Origin: Candidatus Nanopelagicales bacterium
GTDB taxonomy: Bacteria > Actinomycetota > Actinomycetes > S36-B12 > UBA5976
Reading direction: 5' to 3'
DNA length: 20,958 nt
Assembly (NCBI GenBank): GCA_023254955.1
Contig: JALRKC010000005.1
Span: 1-20,958 of the forward strand
Shown here one piece after another: positions 1 through 7,371 of the stretch (the first letter of the stretch is position 1; every line of letters starts with the position of its first letter). The notes beneath the pieces are model-generated. The model saw nothing but the letters and a program-made list of their open reading frames with translations, had not been told where the DNA came from and searched no databases. A program made the translations under genes and the position numbers.

Positions 1-1130
1 CAACACCTAAGGGTGGAACCCACGTTGCCGGTTATGAGCGCGCCATTACCAAAGTAATCAACGATCAATTAAAGGCGCAAAAAGTTTTAAAGCCTTCAGA
101 AGATAACGTGCTAAAAGATGACGTACAAGAAGGTTTAGTTGCGGTAGTTAGTGTGCGCTTGCCTGAACCGCAGTTCGAAGGTCAAACTAAAGAGATTTTA
201 GGTACCCCCGAAGCTTCAAAAATTGTTGCCAGCGTGGTGACTAAAGAATTAAATGAATGGTTTAAAAATCCGCCGCGGGGGGATAAAGCCAAAACTAAAT
301 TACTTTTAGAGAAAATTGCCAATGCAGCTCGCGCCAGAATCGCTGCGAGAACATCTCGTGACGTGCAGCGTCGAAAAAATGCCATCGAATCTTCTTCATT
401 GCCGGCAAAATTAGCTGATTGCAGAACAAATGAGGTAGAAAATTCTGAGCTCTTTATCGTTGAGGGTGACAGCGCGTTAGGCACCGCAAAACTTGCCAGA
501 AATAGTGAGTACCAAGCTTTGCTTCCAATTCGAGGAAAGATATTAAACGTTCAAAAAGCCTCGATTGCCGATGTTTTAAAGAATGCCGAATGCACCTCAA
601 TCATCTCGGTAATCGGTGGTGGCTCTGGACGAACCTTTGATTTAGAAAGCGTTCGCTATAGCAAAATCATCTTGATGAGCGATGCTGATGTCGATGGTGC
701 ACACATTAGAACTTTGCTTTTAACACTCTTTCATAAATACATGAGGCCATTATTAGATGAGGGCAGGGTCTTTGCCGCAGTCCCACCTTTGCATCGGATT
801 GAAGTAATTGGTCAAGGCAAAAAGGCTAATGAAATTATTTATACCTATAGCGATGATGAAATGAACAAAATGATTAAATCAATCGAAAAAGCTGGCGGGA
901 AAATTAAGCAACCAATTCAGCGTTATAAAGGTTTGGGCGAAATGGATGCGAAACAACTGCGCGAAACCACCATGGATCGATCAACCCGCACCTTGCGCAG
1001 GATTACGGTGAGTGATGCTGAGATGGCAAGTGAGGTTTTTGATTTACTAATGGGTTCAGATGTAGCACCAAGAAAAGAATTTATCGTGCATGGTGCTGAA
1101 AAACTTGATCACTCAAGAATTGACGTTTAG
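1..1130 (+). CDS. parE: DNA topoisomerase IV / gyrase subunit B, 3' part (5' end outside window)
   Basis: The reading frame is open from base 3 to the TAG at 1128-1130, so the gene starts upstream of the window; the GTG at 108 is internal. The visible part begins with the transducer-domain sequence TPKGGTHVAGYERAITKVIN and lacks the N-terminal GHKL ATPase domain. It then has the TOPRIM domain (VEGDSALGTAK, later SDADVDGAHIRTLLL), the QRYKGLGEMDAKQLRETTMD block and a C-terminus ending RKEFIVHGAEKLDHSRIDV. B subunits of type IIA topoisomerases supply ATPase and TOPRIM functions for DNA strand passage with a GyrA/ParC partner, not seen here. The GTAKLARNSEYQALLPIRGKI block and the IDV terminus resemble the second, ParE-type B subunit of actinobacteria more than their main GyrB; that assignment rests on recalled family sequences. 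The gene meets the next one stop codon to stop codon, with no bases between. Confidence 0.9.
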   Translation, partial: TPKGGTHVAGYERAITKVINDQLKAQKVLKPSEDNVLKDDVQEGLVAVVSVRLPEPQFEGQTKEILGTPEASKIVASVVTKELNEWFKNPPRGDKAKTKLLLEKIANAARARIAARTSRDVQRRKNAIESSSLPAKLADCRTNEVENSELFIVEGDSALGTAKLARNSEYQALLPIRGKILNVQKASIADVLKNAECTSIISVIGGGSGRTFDLESVRYSKIILMSDADVDGAHIRTLLLTLFHKYMRPLLDEGRVFAAVPPLHRIEVIGQGKKANEIIYTYSDDEMNKMIKSIEKAGGKIKQPIQRYKGLGEMDAKQLRETTMDRSTRTLRRITVSDAEMASEVFDLLMGSDVAPRKEFIVHGAEKLDHSRIDV

Positions 1131-2111
1131 TTAATCAACACTTCCTGAGGAGTGCCCGGGGAACAAGTGTGCCTCTGGGTTAATTGCTACTGCAGCATTG
1201 TTGACTGCAGTTGCCGCTTCACCAAAGCCAACTGAAATTAGGGCGACCTTGCCTTCGAAAGTTGTGATGTCACCAGCAGCAAAAATTTTGTCAACATTAG
1301 TCATCATGCTGGAATTAACCACAATTCGACGCTTGTCTAGTTCTAGGCCCCATTCAGCAAGTGGGCCAATATTTGCCGTAAAACCTAATGCGGCAACCAA
1401 CGTATCAGCTTTAAGTTCGGTAACGTCTCCACTCTTTACATTTTTAACCGCGACTTTTTCTATTTTGTCACTGCCAAAAACTTCACTAATTTCACTCTCG
1501 AGATAAAAGGTAACTCCCAGTTTTTTAACTTGCTCTACAGACGCTTCATGAGCTCTAAAGGCATCTCTGCGGTGAACTAAAGACACACTTTTTGCTATCG
1601 GATGAAGCGCAAGTGCCCAATCAAAAGCAGAATCACCACCACCCACGATGACTACGTCTTCATCTTTATGTAATTCAAAACTGGGCACAAAGTGAACTAA
1701 ACCTTTACCTTGCCAACCTTCAGCAGCGGGTAGGGGGCGGGGTGTGAATTTGCCGATTCCGCCGGTGATGATGATGGCTTTGCAATTGATTTCATGATTT
1801 TCACTTTTAACGGTAAAAGATCCATCAGGGTTTTTAATTAATTCATTTGCAGTTTCACCGAGTACATAAGTTGGTTTAAAAGCTGCGGCTTGATCCATCA
1901 AATTTTTAATTAAATCTTTACCCTTTACCGCTGGGAATCCAGCTACATCAAAGATCAATTTTTCTGGATACATGGCGGTGATTTGACCGCCGGCTTCTTC
2001 TAAAGAATCAATCACAACTGTTGAAAGGCTTCTAAACCCTGCGTAATAAGCCGCGTAAATCCCAGCAGGTCCCGCACCTACGATCAAGAGGTCAGCATTT
2101 AAGAGTTTCAT
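1131..2111 (-). CDS. Ferredoxin--NADP+ reductase, thioredoxin-reductase-like (YumC type)
   Basis: This 326-residue flavoprotein has an FAD-binding GAGPAG motif at residues 12-17, the GGQITAMYPEKLIFDVAGFP block at 41-60, an NAD(P)-binding GGGDSA motif near 158-162, HRR at 180-182, and a C-terminal AAGDI followed by a GFGEAATAVNNA helix. There is no CxxC redox pair, so it is not a thioredoxin reductase. The whole pattern fits the Bacillus YumC-type ferredoxin/flavodoxin-NADP reductase, which moves electrons between NADPH and small cytoplasmic iron-sulfur proteins. The ATG at 2111 has no Shine-Dalgarno sequence. A TAAACT box lies 8 nt upstream on the minus strand, which suggests a leaderless or nearly leaderless mRNA. 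It is divergent from the membrane protein gene across a 38-bp gap and convergent with parE with no gap. The electron-transfer partner is not in the window. Confidence 0.9.
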   Translation of the reverse strand: MKLLNADLLIVGAGPAGIYAAYYAGFRSLSTVVIDSLEEAGGQITAMYPEKLIFDVAGFPAVKGKDLIKNLMDQAAAFKPTYVLGETANELIKNPDGSFTVKSENHEINCKAIIITGGIGKFTPRPLPAAEGWQGKGLVHFVPSFELHKDEDVVIVGGGDSAFDWALALHPIAKSVSLVHRRDAFRAHEASVEQVKKLGVTFYLESEISEVFGSDKIEKVAVKNVKSGDVTELKADTLVAALGFTANIGPLAEWGLELDKRRIVVNSSMMTNVDKIFAAGDITTFEGKVALISVGFGEAATAVNNAAVAINPEAHLFPGHSSGSVD

Positions 2112-2119
2112 TAGCTAGG

Positions 2120-2125
2120 AGTTTA
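2120..2125 (-). promoter_or_regulatory. Putative -10 box (TAAACT) for the ferredoxin reductase gene
   Basis: Read on the minus strand, TAAACT matches the TANNNT form of a -10 element and is followed by 8 nt and then the ATG at 2111. A start site 6-8 nt downstream of the box would place the 5' end at or almost at the start codon. No -35 match is visible. The call rests on spacing and on the same arrangement at other genes in the window. Confidence 0.45.
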
Positions 2126-2137
2126 GTGCTTATTTGT

Positions 2138-2143
2138 TAAGTT
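2138..2143 (+). promoter_or_regulatory. Putative -10 box (TAAGTT), leaderless arrangement, for the 2150 gene
   Basis: TAAGTT fits TANNNT and is followed by exactly six bases (AGCCTC) before the ATG at 2150. No Shine-Dalgarno sequence lies at usual spacing, since the only AGGAG (2117-2121) is 28 bases upstream. The box and the opposing one at 2120-2125 share a 38-bp divergent intergenic region. Confidence 0.45.
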
Positions 2144-2149
2144 AGCCTC

Positions 2150-2797
2150 ATGGTCGAATTTTTACTAATTTCACACGTATTGGCTGGAGCAGTAGCTCTT
2201 ATATCTGCCTTCTTTGCAATCGTCACAGAAAAAGGAATGAAGGCCCACATATTGCATGGCCGAATTTATTCAATTGCTATGGCTTATGTTGCGCTTGGCG
2301 CTCTCGCGCTATCGATCATTAGACCAAACCCTTTTTTGTTTGCAATTGCGCTTTTTAGCGGTTTTATGGTGTGGACTGGGTACCGTACCGCTAAAAATAG
2401 ATCTGGTGAAGTTACTAAGCTTGAAATTAATTCGAGCTATGCAGGTGTCGCTGTCGTTTTATTAATGCTTGGGTACGGTGGATTTCTTATCACTCAAGGC
2501 AATTTGATGGGAACAGTTTTATTTGTATTTAGTGTTGTAATTATTGGATACTTAATTGAAGATTTTCGCTCAATCAAAAACGGCTTTGCCAAAGGCAAAA
2601 AAAGAATTGCCAAACACTTGCAAAGAATGCTAGGGGGCACCATTGCCACCATTACGGCAGTGCTAGTTCAGCAAGTAGCCCCGCGGGTGGCAGATTCAAC
2701 TTGGCTCGAGGTGTTGATCTGGCTTGGGCCCACAATTGTTATCACCCCGCTAATTTTTTATTGGAGCTATAAAACCCTTAAGCCGGTAAGTAACTAA
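2150..2797 (+). CDS. Small integral membrane protein, DUF2306-like (tentative), function unknown
   Basis: The 215-residue protein is strongly hydrophobic, with about seven candidate membrane segments (roughly residues 4-25, 37-57, 62-78, 97-115, 119-136, 159-177 and 185-207). Histidines occur at H9 in the first segment, H33/H36 (AHILHGRIY) just before the second, and H156 before the sixth (AKHLQRMLGG). This spacing of histidine and arginine at helix ends recalls DUF2306-type predicted membrane proteins, whose function is not established; heme or metal binding is possible but speculative. No signal peptidase or lipobox motif is seen. The gene appears to be transcribed from its own leaderless-type promoter and ends 21 bp before cdd, which has a separate promoter-like element. 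It is not obviously part of the nucleoside pathway. Confidence 0.75.
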   Translation: MVEFLLISHVLAGAVALISAFFAIVTEKGMKAHILHGRIYSIAMAYVALGALALSIIRPNPFLFAIALFSGFMVWTGYRTAKNRSGEVTKLEINSSYAGVAVVLLMLGYGGFLITQGNLMGTVLFVFSVVIIGYLIEDFRSIKNGFAKGKKRIAKHLQRMLGGTIATITAVLVQQVAPRVADSTWLEVLIWLGPTIVITPLIFYWSYKTLKPVSN

Positions 2798-2811
2798 CTC
2801 GGGCGTAATCT
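2798..2811 (+). promoter_or_regulatory. Putative promoter of the cdd operon (CTCGGGCG + TAATCT)
   Basis: A TAATCT -10 box at 2806-2811 is followed by seven bases (ACTTTCC) and the ATG of cdd at 2819, the spacing expected for a leaderless transcript. The eight bases before the box, CTCGGGCG, recur as CTCGGCG directly before a TAATGT box at 7339-7351, upstream of the ABC importer operon. No -35 consensus is seen. Confidence 0.5.
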
Positions 2812-2818
2812 ACTTTCC

Positions 2819-3211
2819 ATGTCAAAAGAGATTGATTGGAATGCTTTACGTGCTGAAGCCAAAAAGGCGATGGCTAAGGCTTATGTGCCATATTCGAAAT
2901 TCCCAGTAGGCGCGGCGGCGCTAGTAGATGACGGCAGAGTTATTTCTGGCTGTAATGTTGAAAACGCTTCTTATGGCTTAACGCTTTGTGCTGAATGTGG
3001 TTTGATTTCAGAACTAATTAAATCTGGTGGCGGTCGTTTGGTAGCTTTTAGTTGCACTGGGGCTAGCGATGATCGCTTAATGCCTTGTGGCAGATGTCGG
3101 CAGTTGTTATACGAACATGGTGGTAAAGAATTATTGGTAGATCATCATGACGGGGTTAAAACTTTGAATGAACTATTGCCCAGCGCTTTTGGGCCGGAGG
3201 ATTTAAATTGA
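2819..3211 (+). CDS. cdd: Cytidine deaminase
   Basis: This 130-residue protein is a homotetramer-size cytidine deaminase that hydrolyses cytidine and deoxycytidine to uridine and deoxyuridine in the cytoplasm. The zinc site is complete: C57-A58-E59 with the proton-shuttling Glu59, and P-C90-G-R-C93. The substrate-binding CNVENASYGLT block precedes it at 45-55. The CAEC variant (rather than CAER) is common in actinobacterial enzymes. The ATG has no Shine-Dalgarno sequence but sits 7 nt after a TAATCT box, so it is likely the first codon of a leaderless mRNA. It is the first gene of a five-gene operon, and its TGA stop overlaps the TTG start of the next gene. Its product uridine or deoxyuridine is the substrate of the phosphorylase encoded at the end of the operon. 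Confidence 0.95.
   Translation: MSKEIDWNALRAEAKKAMAKAYVPYSKFPVGAAALVDDGRVISGCNVENASYGLTLCAECGLISELIKSGGGRLVAFSCTGASDDRLMPCGRCRQLLYEHGGKELLVDHHDGVKTLNELLPSAFGPEDLN
3196..3200 (+). promoter_or_regulatory. Shine-Dalgarno GGAGG deciding the TTG start at 3208
   Basis: GGAGG lies inside the last codons of cdd, seven bases before the TTG at 3208-3210. That TTG overlaps the cdd stop (TTGA). The ideal spacing supports a TTG start and translational coupling. Confidence 0.8.
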
Positions 3212-3948
3212 AACCACTTGGAATCATTGCTGGCACTGGATTTTATTCAATTGATCACATTGAAAACCCGCGCGAAAAAGTTTTGTTAACCGAATACGGA
3301 AAAGCGAAAGCTTTTCATGGCACCTGGCAAGGGAGAGAAGTTTATTTTCTTACTCGCCATGGCGTAGATCATTCAGTTCCACCTCACAAAATTAATTATC
3401 GAGCCAATATTCAAGCCTTAGTTGATTTTGGAGTAGAAGACGTATTAGCAGTAAATGTAGTTGGGGGAGTAGACCCCAACTTGCCAGTTGGCGGCTTACA
3501 GATTATGGAAGACTTTTTAGATTTCACTAAGAATCGAATTTCAACTTTTCATGATGGGCAAGACGGAGTAATCCACACCGAAATGACCAATGCCTATAAC
3601 AAAGATTTAAGAGAAGTAGTTTTGCAAGCGGCTAAAAACGTAGGGATTGAAGTAGCTAAAGGCGGAGTGTATGCCTGTTTTGATGGGCCAAGATTTGAAA
3701 GTGCCGCAGAAATAAAGATGACTTCAATTTTGGGAGGCACCGTTGTTGGAATGACCGGGGTGCCAGAAGTTACTTTGGCTGCCGAAAAAAGTTTGCGCTA
3801 TGCCGCCTTAAGTTTGATCGTAAATCCTGCAGCGGGCTTAAGTGATGAAGTTATTGAGGTAGATGAGATAGATAGAATCATAAAAACTACCGGTGAAAAA
3901 GTAATCAAGATAATCGATGAAGCGATAAGGCTTTTGAGTAATAAATGA
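3208..3948 (+). CDS. MTAP/PNP-family phosphorylase, probably 6-oxopurine type (5'-methylthioinosine or purine nucleoside phosphorylase)
   Basis: This 246-residue enzyme belongs to the trimeric purine nucleoside/MTA phosphorylase family. Visible are the N-terminal phosphate-loop IIAGTGFY (residues 6-13), TRHG (49-52) with VPPHKINYRANI, the GGVYACFDGPRFESAAEIKM block (152-171) and the C-terminal LIVNPAAGLS. In methylthioadenosine phosphorylases the base-recognition residue in this last block is usually Asp; here it is Asn206, as in 6-oxopurine-specific phosphorylases and the described Pseudomonas methylthioinosine phosphorylase. Its gene overlaps the downstream MTA/SAH-deaminase-like gene by 4 bp (ATGA), which supports a deaminate-then-phosphorolyse route from MTA to hypoxanthine plus methylthioribose-1-P. 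That specificity is inferred. A second purine nucleoside phosphorylase (punA) is present at 18667-19467. The start is TTG with a strong Shine-Dalgarno sequence. Confidence 0.85.
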   Translation: MKPLGIIAGTGFYSIDHIENPREKVLLTEYGKAKAFHGTWQGREVYFLTRHGVDHSVPPHKINYRANIQALVDFGVEDVLAVNVVGGVDPNLPVGGLQIMEDFLDFTKNRISTFHDGQDGVIHTEMTNAYNKDLREVVLQAAKNVGIEVAKGGVYACFDGPRFESAAEIKMTSILGGTVVGMTGVPEVTLAAEKSLRYAALSLIVNPAAGLSDEVIEVDEIDRIIKTTGEKVIKIIDEAIRLLSNK

Positions 3949-5234
3949 CTGAGCTATTAATAAAAAATGCTAGTTATGTTATTACGGTAGATGCTGAATT
4001 TAAGATTTTAGAAAATCAAGACATCTTTATTGATCAAAATAAAATAGTTGCAATTAAAAAGGCAGAGGCTAGTAGTGCGGCAAATCAAGTAATTGACGCT
4101 ACTGGGCTTTTGGTAATGCCAGGTTTAATCAATACTCACACCCACTTGCCGATGACTTTGCTTAGAGGTATTGCTGAAGATGTGGATTTGCAAGGATTCT
4201 TAGAAAAAGTTTGGGCAGAAGAAGCTCGGATTATGGATGCCGCAGGTTGTTTAATTGGGGCAAGGCTTGGAGCTTTAGAAGCTTTACTGTCTGGCACTAC
4301 CTGTGCTGTTGATATGTATCTACATCCAAAAGAAACTCATCAAGGCGCAGTAGAAGTTGGCTTACGACACGTAAATGGCCCGGTATTTTTTGAATTTCCT
4401 GGGCCAGATAACAAACAATGGCCAGAGAGAATTGCAGAAGCCAAAGCGTGGCCCAATGTTGTTTCTGAAATCGGTGGGCCCGAGGTTCCAATTTATTTAA
4501 TGCCGCACTCTACTTATACGGTATCTCCAGACAAATTAAATGAAATATCACAAGTCGCTAGAGACATTAAAGCAAGAATTCATACCCATGTTTCAGAAAA
4601 CGTCGCTGAAAATGAAGATGTAATAAGTCGATTTAACGCAACTCCATCTCAGGTACTTGCTGCGACTGATAACTTAAAGAATTCGCTCTTAGGCCATAGC
4701 GTTCATTTAAGTTATGATGATTTGAATCTGATTAAATCGAATAATGCTTCGCTGGCGCATTGCCCAGGCAGTAATTTGAAGCTAGCTAGTGGTGCCTTTG
4801 ATTGGGATTCGCGAAGAGCGCTAAATATTAACGTCACTTTAGGCACTGATGGCTGTTCTAGCAGCAATGATCTAGATATGTTTAATGTGATGCGCTTGGC
4901 GGCTAATTTGGCAAAGCTTGTTAAAGAAGATCCAAAGGCGGTTTCAGTTCATGAAATCATTTACGCAGCAACCCAAGCCGGAGCAAACGCAATCGGCATG
5001 GGAAGCGAGTTGGGCTCAATAGAAGTTGGTAAATACGCTGATTTAATAATGCTCGATTTAGCGGCTCCACATTTAACGCCACTAAGAGACCCAGCGGGTT
5101 TGGTGGTTTATGCCGCAGGCAGAAGCGATGTGAAGCATGTGGTAGTTGATGGAAAACTTGTGATTGAAAATCGTAGAAGTACTAAGGTTGAGATTGATGA
5201 AGTTATTCGAAGCGCTAAAGAAAAAGTGAAGTAA
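3945..5234 (+). CDS. Amidohydrolase, MTA/SAH deaminase-like (COG0402 family)
   Basis: This 429-residue protein is a metal-dependent hydrolase of the cytosine/adenosine-deaminase-related amidohydrolase superfamily. The metal and catalytic set is intact: H65 and H67 in NTHTHLPMTLLRG, H215 and E218 in HTHVSE, H251 in GHSVHLS, and D302 in LGTDGCSSSNDL. H188 in MPHSTY corresponds to a substrate-contacting His. Order and spacing match the Thermotoga-type 5'-methylthioadenosine/S-adenosylhomocysteine deaminase (MTLLRGxAED, DMYxH, HCPGSNLKLASG, VTLGTDGxxS). It would deaminate adenosine-type thioethers to the inosine analogues in the cytoplasm. Other COG0402 members act on guanine, 8-oxoguanine or triazines, so the substrate is not certain. 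The start ATG overlaps the preceding stop (ATGA), and the next gene follows after 2 bp. Confidence 0.88.
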   Translation: MTELLIKNASYVITVDAEFKILENQDIFIDQNKIVAIKKAEASSAANQVIDATGLLVMPGLINTHTHLPMTLLRGIAEDVDLQGFLEKVWAEEARIMDAAGCLIGARLGALEALLSGTTCAVDMYLHPKETHQGAVEVGLRHVNGPVFFEFPGPDNKQWPERIAEAKAWPNVVSEIGGPEVPIYLMPHSTYTVSPDKLNEISQVARDIKARIHTHVSENVAENEDVISRFNATPSQVLAATDNLKNSLLGHSVHLSYDDLNLIKSNNASLAHCPGSNLKLASGAFDWDSRRALNINVTLGTDGCSSSNDLDMFNVMRLAANLAKLVKEDPKAVSVHEIIYAATQAGANAIGMGSELGSIEVGKYADLIMLDLAAPHLTPLRDPAGLVVYAAGRSDVKHVVVDGKLVIENRRSTKVEIDEVIRSAKEKVK

Positions 5235-5236
5235 GA

Positions 5237-5995
5237 ATGAGTTTTGCAGATCTCACCAACCACGTAGCTTTAGTTACTGGAGCAAGCGGAGGATTGGGCA
5301 AAGTAATCGCCCATGAATTATCGATGGCCGGAGCCACTGTTGCGGTGCACTACTTTCGAGATGAAGATGGAGCTCTAGAAACCGCACGGCACCTAAAGCC
5401 GAATGCAAACCCCCATCATGTATTTCAAGCAGATCTTTCTATCGATGAAGTTGATGAGGTAAGTAAAGCCTTAATTGAGCAGGTTAAATTCAAATTAAGT
5501 GACATTACGATTTTGGTAAATAATGCCGCCGATCAAATTCTCTCTTCAATAAATGAAATGGATAGCGAATCTTGGAGTGCTATGCAAAACTCCACTCTGC
5601 GTTCTGCGGTTTCTTTATCTAGAGCGGCTAGTGTCCAAATGCTCCCCGGCAGTTCAATTATTAATATTTCTTCAGTTGAGGCAGTGGCGCCTTTCATAAA
5701 TCATTCGCATTACGCGGCGGCAAAAGCTGGGTTAGAAGCTTTTACAAAATCCAGCGCGAAAGAATTTGCCAAGGGGGGAATCAGAGTGAATGCAGTTCGG
5801 CCAGGATTAATTGATCGAGAAAATTTAGAGATTGATTGGCCAGCAGGTTTAAGTGCATGGAATGCGCGTAGCGCCCTAGCAAGGCCAGTAGGAGCACAAG
5901 AAGTTGCAAACGCGGTTAGGTTTTTGGCTTCAGAAAGTGCTAGTGGCATAACAGGTGAAATACTTACAGTGGATGCAGGGTGGTTAATCGGATGA
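5237..5995 (+). CDS. Short-chain dehydrogenase/reductase (SDR), substrate unknown
   Basis: The 252-residue protein is a classical SDR. It has the nucleotide-binding TGASGGLG motif at 14-21, an Arg after the second strand (HYFRDED, R41) that suggests NADP(H), the NNAA structural motif at 95-98, the catalytic Ser146 in INISSVEA, and Tyr159/Lys163 in HYAAAK. The C-terminal DAGWLIG resembles FabG-like members. The substrate cannot be read from the sequence. It is not a pteridine reductase, because the TGxxxRxG variant is absent. It lies in frame within the nucleoside operon, 2 bp after the amidohydrolase and overlapping deoA by 4 bp (ATGA), so a role in purine/pyrimidine or thiopentose metabolism is possible but not shown. 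Confidence 0.88.
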   Translation: MSFADLTNHVALVTGASGGLGKVIAHELSMAGATVAVHYFRDEDGALETARHLKPNANPHHVFQADLSIDEVDEVSKALIEQVKFKLSDITILVNNAADQILSSINEMDSESWSAMQNSTLRSAVSLSRAASVQMLPGSSIINISSVEAVAPFINHSHYAAAKAGLEAFTKSSAKEFAKGGIRVNAVRPGLIDRENLEIDWPAGLSAWNARSALARPVGAQEVANAVRFLASESASGITGEILTVDAGWLIG

Positions 5996-7260
5996 ATATG
6001 GTCGACATAATCGTGGCAAAGCGCGATAAGAAGAGCTTAACTAAAGAACAGATTCAATGGTTTATTGAAAATTTTACAAATAATAAAATTCCAGATGAAC
6101 AAGCCGGGGCACTTTTGATGGCTGTCTTTTTTAACGGTTTGGTTGAAGATGAATTAGATACCTGGGTCAAAGCAATGATTGATTCTGGTGAGAGATTAGA
6201 CCTGAGCAAAGTTTCTAAACCAACTGTAGACAAACATTCAACTGGAGGAGTTGGTGACAAAGTTTCTTTGCCGCTGGTTCCAATCGTGGCTGCTTGTGGT
6301 GCAGCCGTTCCCCAATTAGGCGGTCGCGGTTTAGGTACCTTTGGTGGCACCATCGACAAGATGGAAACAATTGCCGGTTGGCAGGCACAAATTCCAAATG
6401 AAAATTTAGTGAAGCAATTAAATGAAATCGGTGGGTTTATTGCTCAACCAGGAGATAATTTAGCCCCGGCAGATCGAAAGATGTATTCCTTCAGAGATGT
6501 CATAGGTTGCGTTGAATCAATTCCGTTAATTTCATCTTCAATCATGAGCAAGAAGATTGCTGAAGGCACCGCGAATTTAGTGCTAGATGTGAAAGTTGGC
6601 CGTGGTGCTTTTATGAAAGATATTTCACAAGCACGTCAATTAGCCGAAACGATGGTAAAAATTGGAAACAATGCTGGGGTGAAAACCGTTGCTTTGCTTA
6701 CTCAAATGAATACACCTTTAGGCAATGCTGCGGGCAACGCACTAGAAGTTACAGAATCAATAGATGTCTTGCAGGGTAAAGGCCCAAAGGATTTGACCGA
6801 TTTGGTTTTAATTTTGGCTAGAGAAATGTTGCAACTAGCAAATATTGATAAAGACCCCCAAAGTGTAATTCAAGACGGTTCTGCATTGAAAGTTTGGAAT
6901 GAAATGGTTAAAGCCCAAGGTGGCGATTTGTCGCAAGCGATACCGGTGTCTAATGACGTAAGACATTTCCTTGCAGATAAATCCGGTTACATCTCAGATC
7001 TAGATGCTTTCAAAGTTGGTTTAAGTGCCTGGCATTTAGGAGCTGGCCGAACTAAAAAGGAAGATGAAGTTAGCAAAACCGCCGGAATCGTTTGTCTTGC
7101 TAAAGAAGGCGACAAAGTTGAAAAAGGCCAGCCAATTTTTGAAATCCACGTAGATGACCCAGCTCGCTTCACTCAAGCTGAGGTAGCGCTTCAAGGAGCC
7201 GCCATCATCTCGCCAGAGCCGGCCCGAGAGAGAGATCTAATACTCGAACGTATCGCCTGA
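5992..7260 (+). CDS. deoA: Thymidine / pyrimidine-nucleoside phosphorylase
   Basis: The 422-residue enzyme phosphorolyses thymidine, deoxyuridine and possibly uridine to base plus (deoxy)ribose-1-phosphate. The nucleoside phosphorylase II signature is present: K-H-S-T-G-G-V-G-D-K near residues 81-90, followed by the phosphate- and base-contacting SFRDVIGCVESIPLISSSIMSKK block and the DVKVGRGAFM strand. A C-terminal alpha/beta domain (EGDKVEKGQPIFEIH) completes the normal family length. I choose the ATG at 5992 because it overlaps the SDR stop (ATGA) and lies 8 nt after an AGGGTGG sequence. A GTG at 5980 and an ATG at 5998 are alternatives. It is the last gene of the operon. No terminator is visible before the ABC-importer promoter region, so some read-through into the importer genes is likely. 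Confidence 0.93.
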   Translation: MNMVDIIVAKRDKKSLTKEQIQWFIENFTNNKIPDEQAGALLMAVFFNGLVEDELDTWVKAMIDSGERLDLSKVSKPTVDKHSTGGVGDKVSLPLVPIVAACGAAVPQLGGRGLGTFGGTIDKMETIAGWQAQIPNENLVKQLNEIGGFIAQPGDNLAPADRKMYSFRDVIGCVESIPLISSSIMSKKIAEGTANLVLDVKVGRGAFMKDISQARQLAETMVKIGNNAGVKTVALLTQMNTPLGNAAGNALEVTESIDVLQGKGPKDLTDLVLILAREMLQLANIDKDPQSVIQDGSALKVWNEMVKAQGGDLSQAIPVSNDVRHFLADKSGYISDLDAFKVGLSAWHLGAGRTKKEDEVSKTAGIVCLAKEGDKVEKGQPIFEIHVDDPARFTQAEVALQGAAIISPEPARERDLILERIA

Positions 7261-7338
7261 AACACCAGTAACAGAGTTAACATTACAAAAGAATTACAGT
7301 TGATTTAAGTAGTCCCAATTCACTCATAAACTTGAAAT

Positions 7339-7351
7339 CTCGGCGTAATGT
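7339..7351 (+). promoter_or_regulatory. Putative promoter of the BMP importer operon (CTCGGCG + TAATGT)
   Basis: Within the 152-bp gap between deoA and the lipoprotein gene, CTCGGCG followed by TAATGT repeats the element before cdd (CTCGGGCG + TAATCT), differing by one deleted base and one substitution. A start about 7 nt after the box would give a leader of roughly 55 nt. CTCGG at 7339-7343 is also mirrored by CCGAG at 7355-7359, an inverted repeat with an 11-nt spacer that could be a regulator site. No good -35 is found. Confidence 0.4.
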
Positions 7352-7371
7352 TACCCGAGTAATTTAAGAAT

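Noticed and set aside
1139..1154. Small hairpin at the parE/reductase junction as a bidirectional terminator
   Set aside because: It is a 6-bp stem with a wobble inside the reductase coding end, and no U tract is present on either strand.
1131..2111. Thioredoxin reductase
   Set aside because: There is no CxxC redox motif between the two nucleotide-binding domains; the motif set is that of YumC-type ferredoxin reductases.
5980..5991. GTG at 5980 as the deoA start
   Set aside because: It would overlap the SDR gene by 16 bp, whereas ATG at 5992 gives the ATGA overlap and has AGGGTGG at proper spacing. It is not excluded.
7339..7359. CTCGG/CCGAG hairpin as a terminator for deoA
   Set aside because: The stem is only 5 bp with an 11-nt spacer and no T run follows; it overlaps a better promoter-like element.
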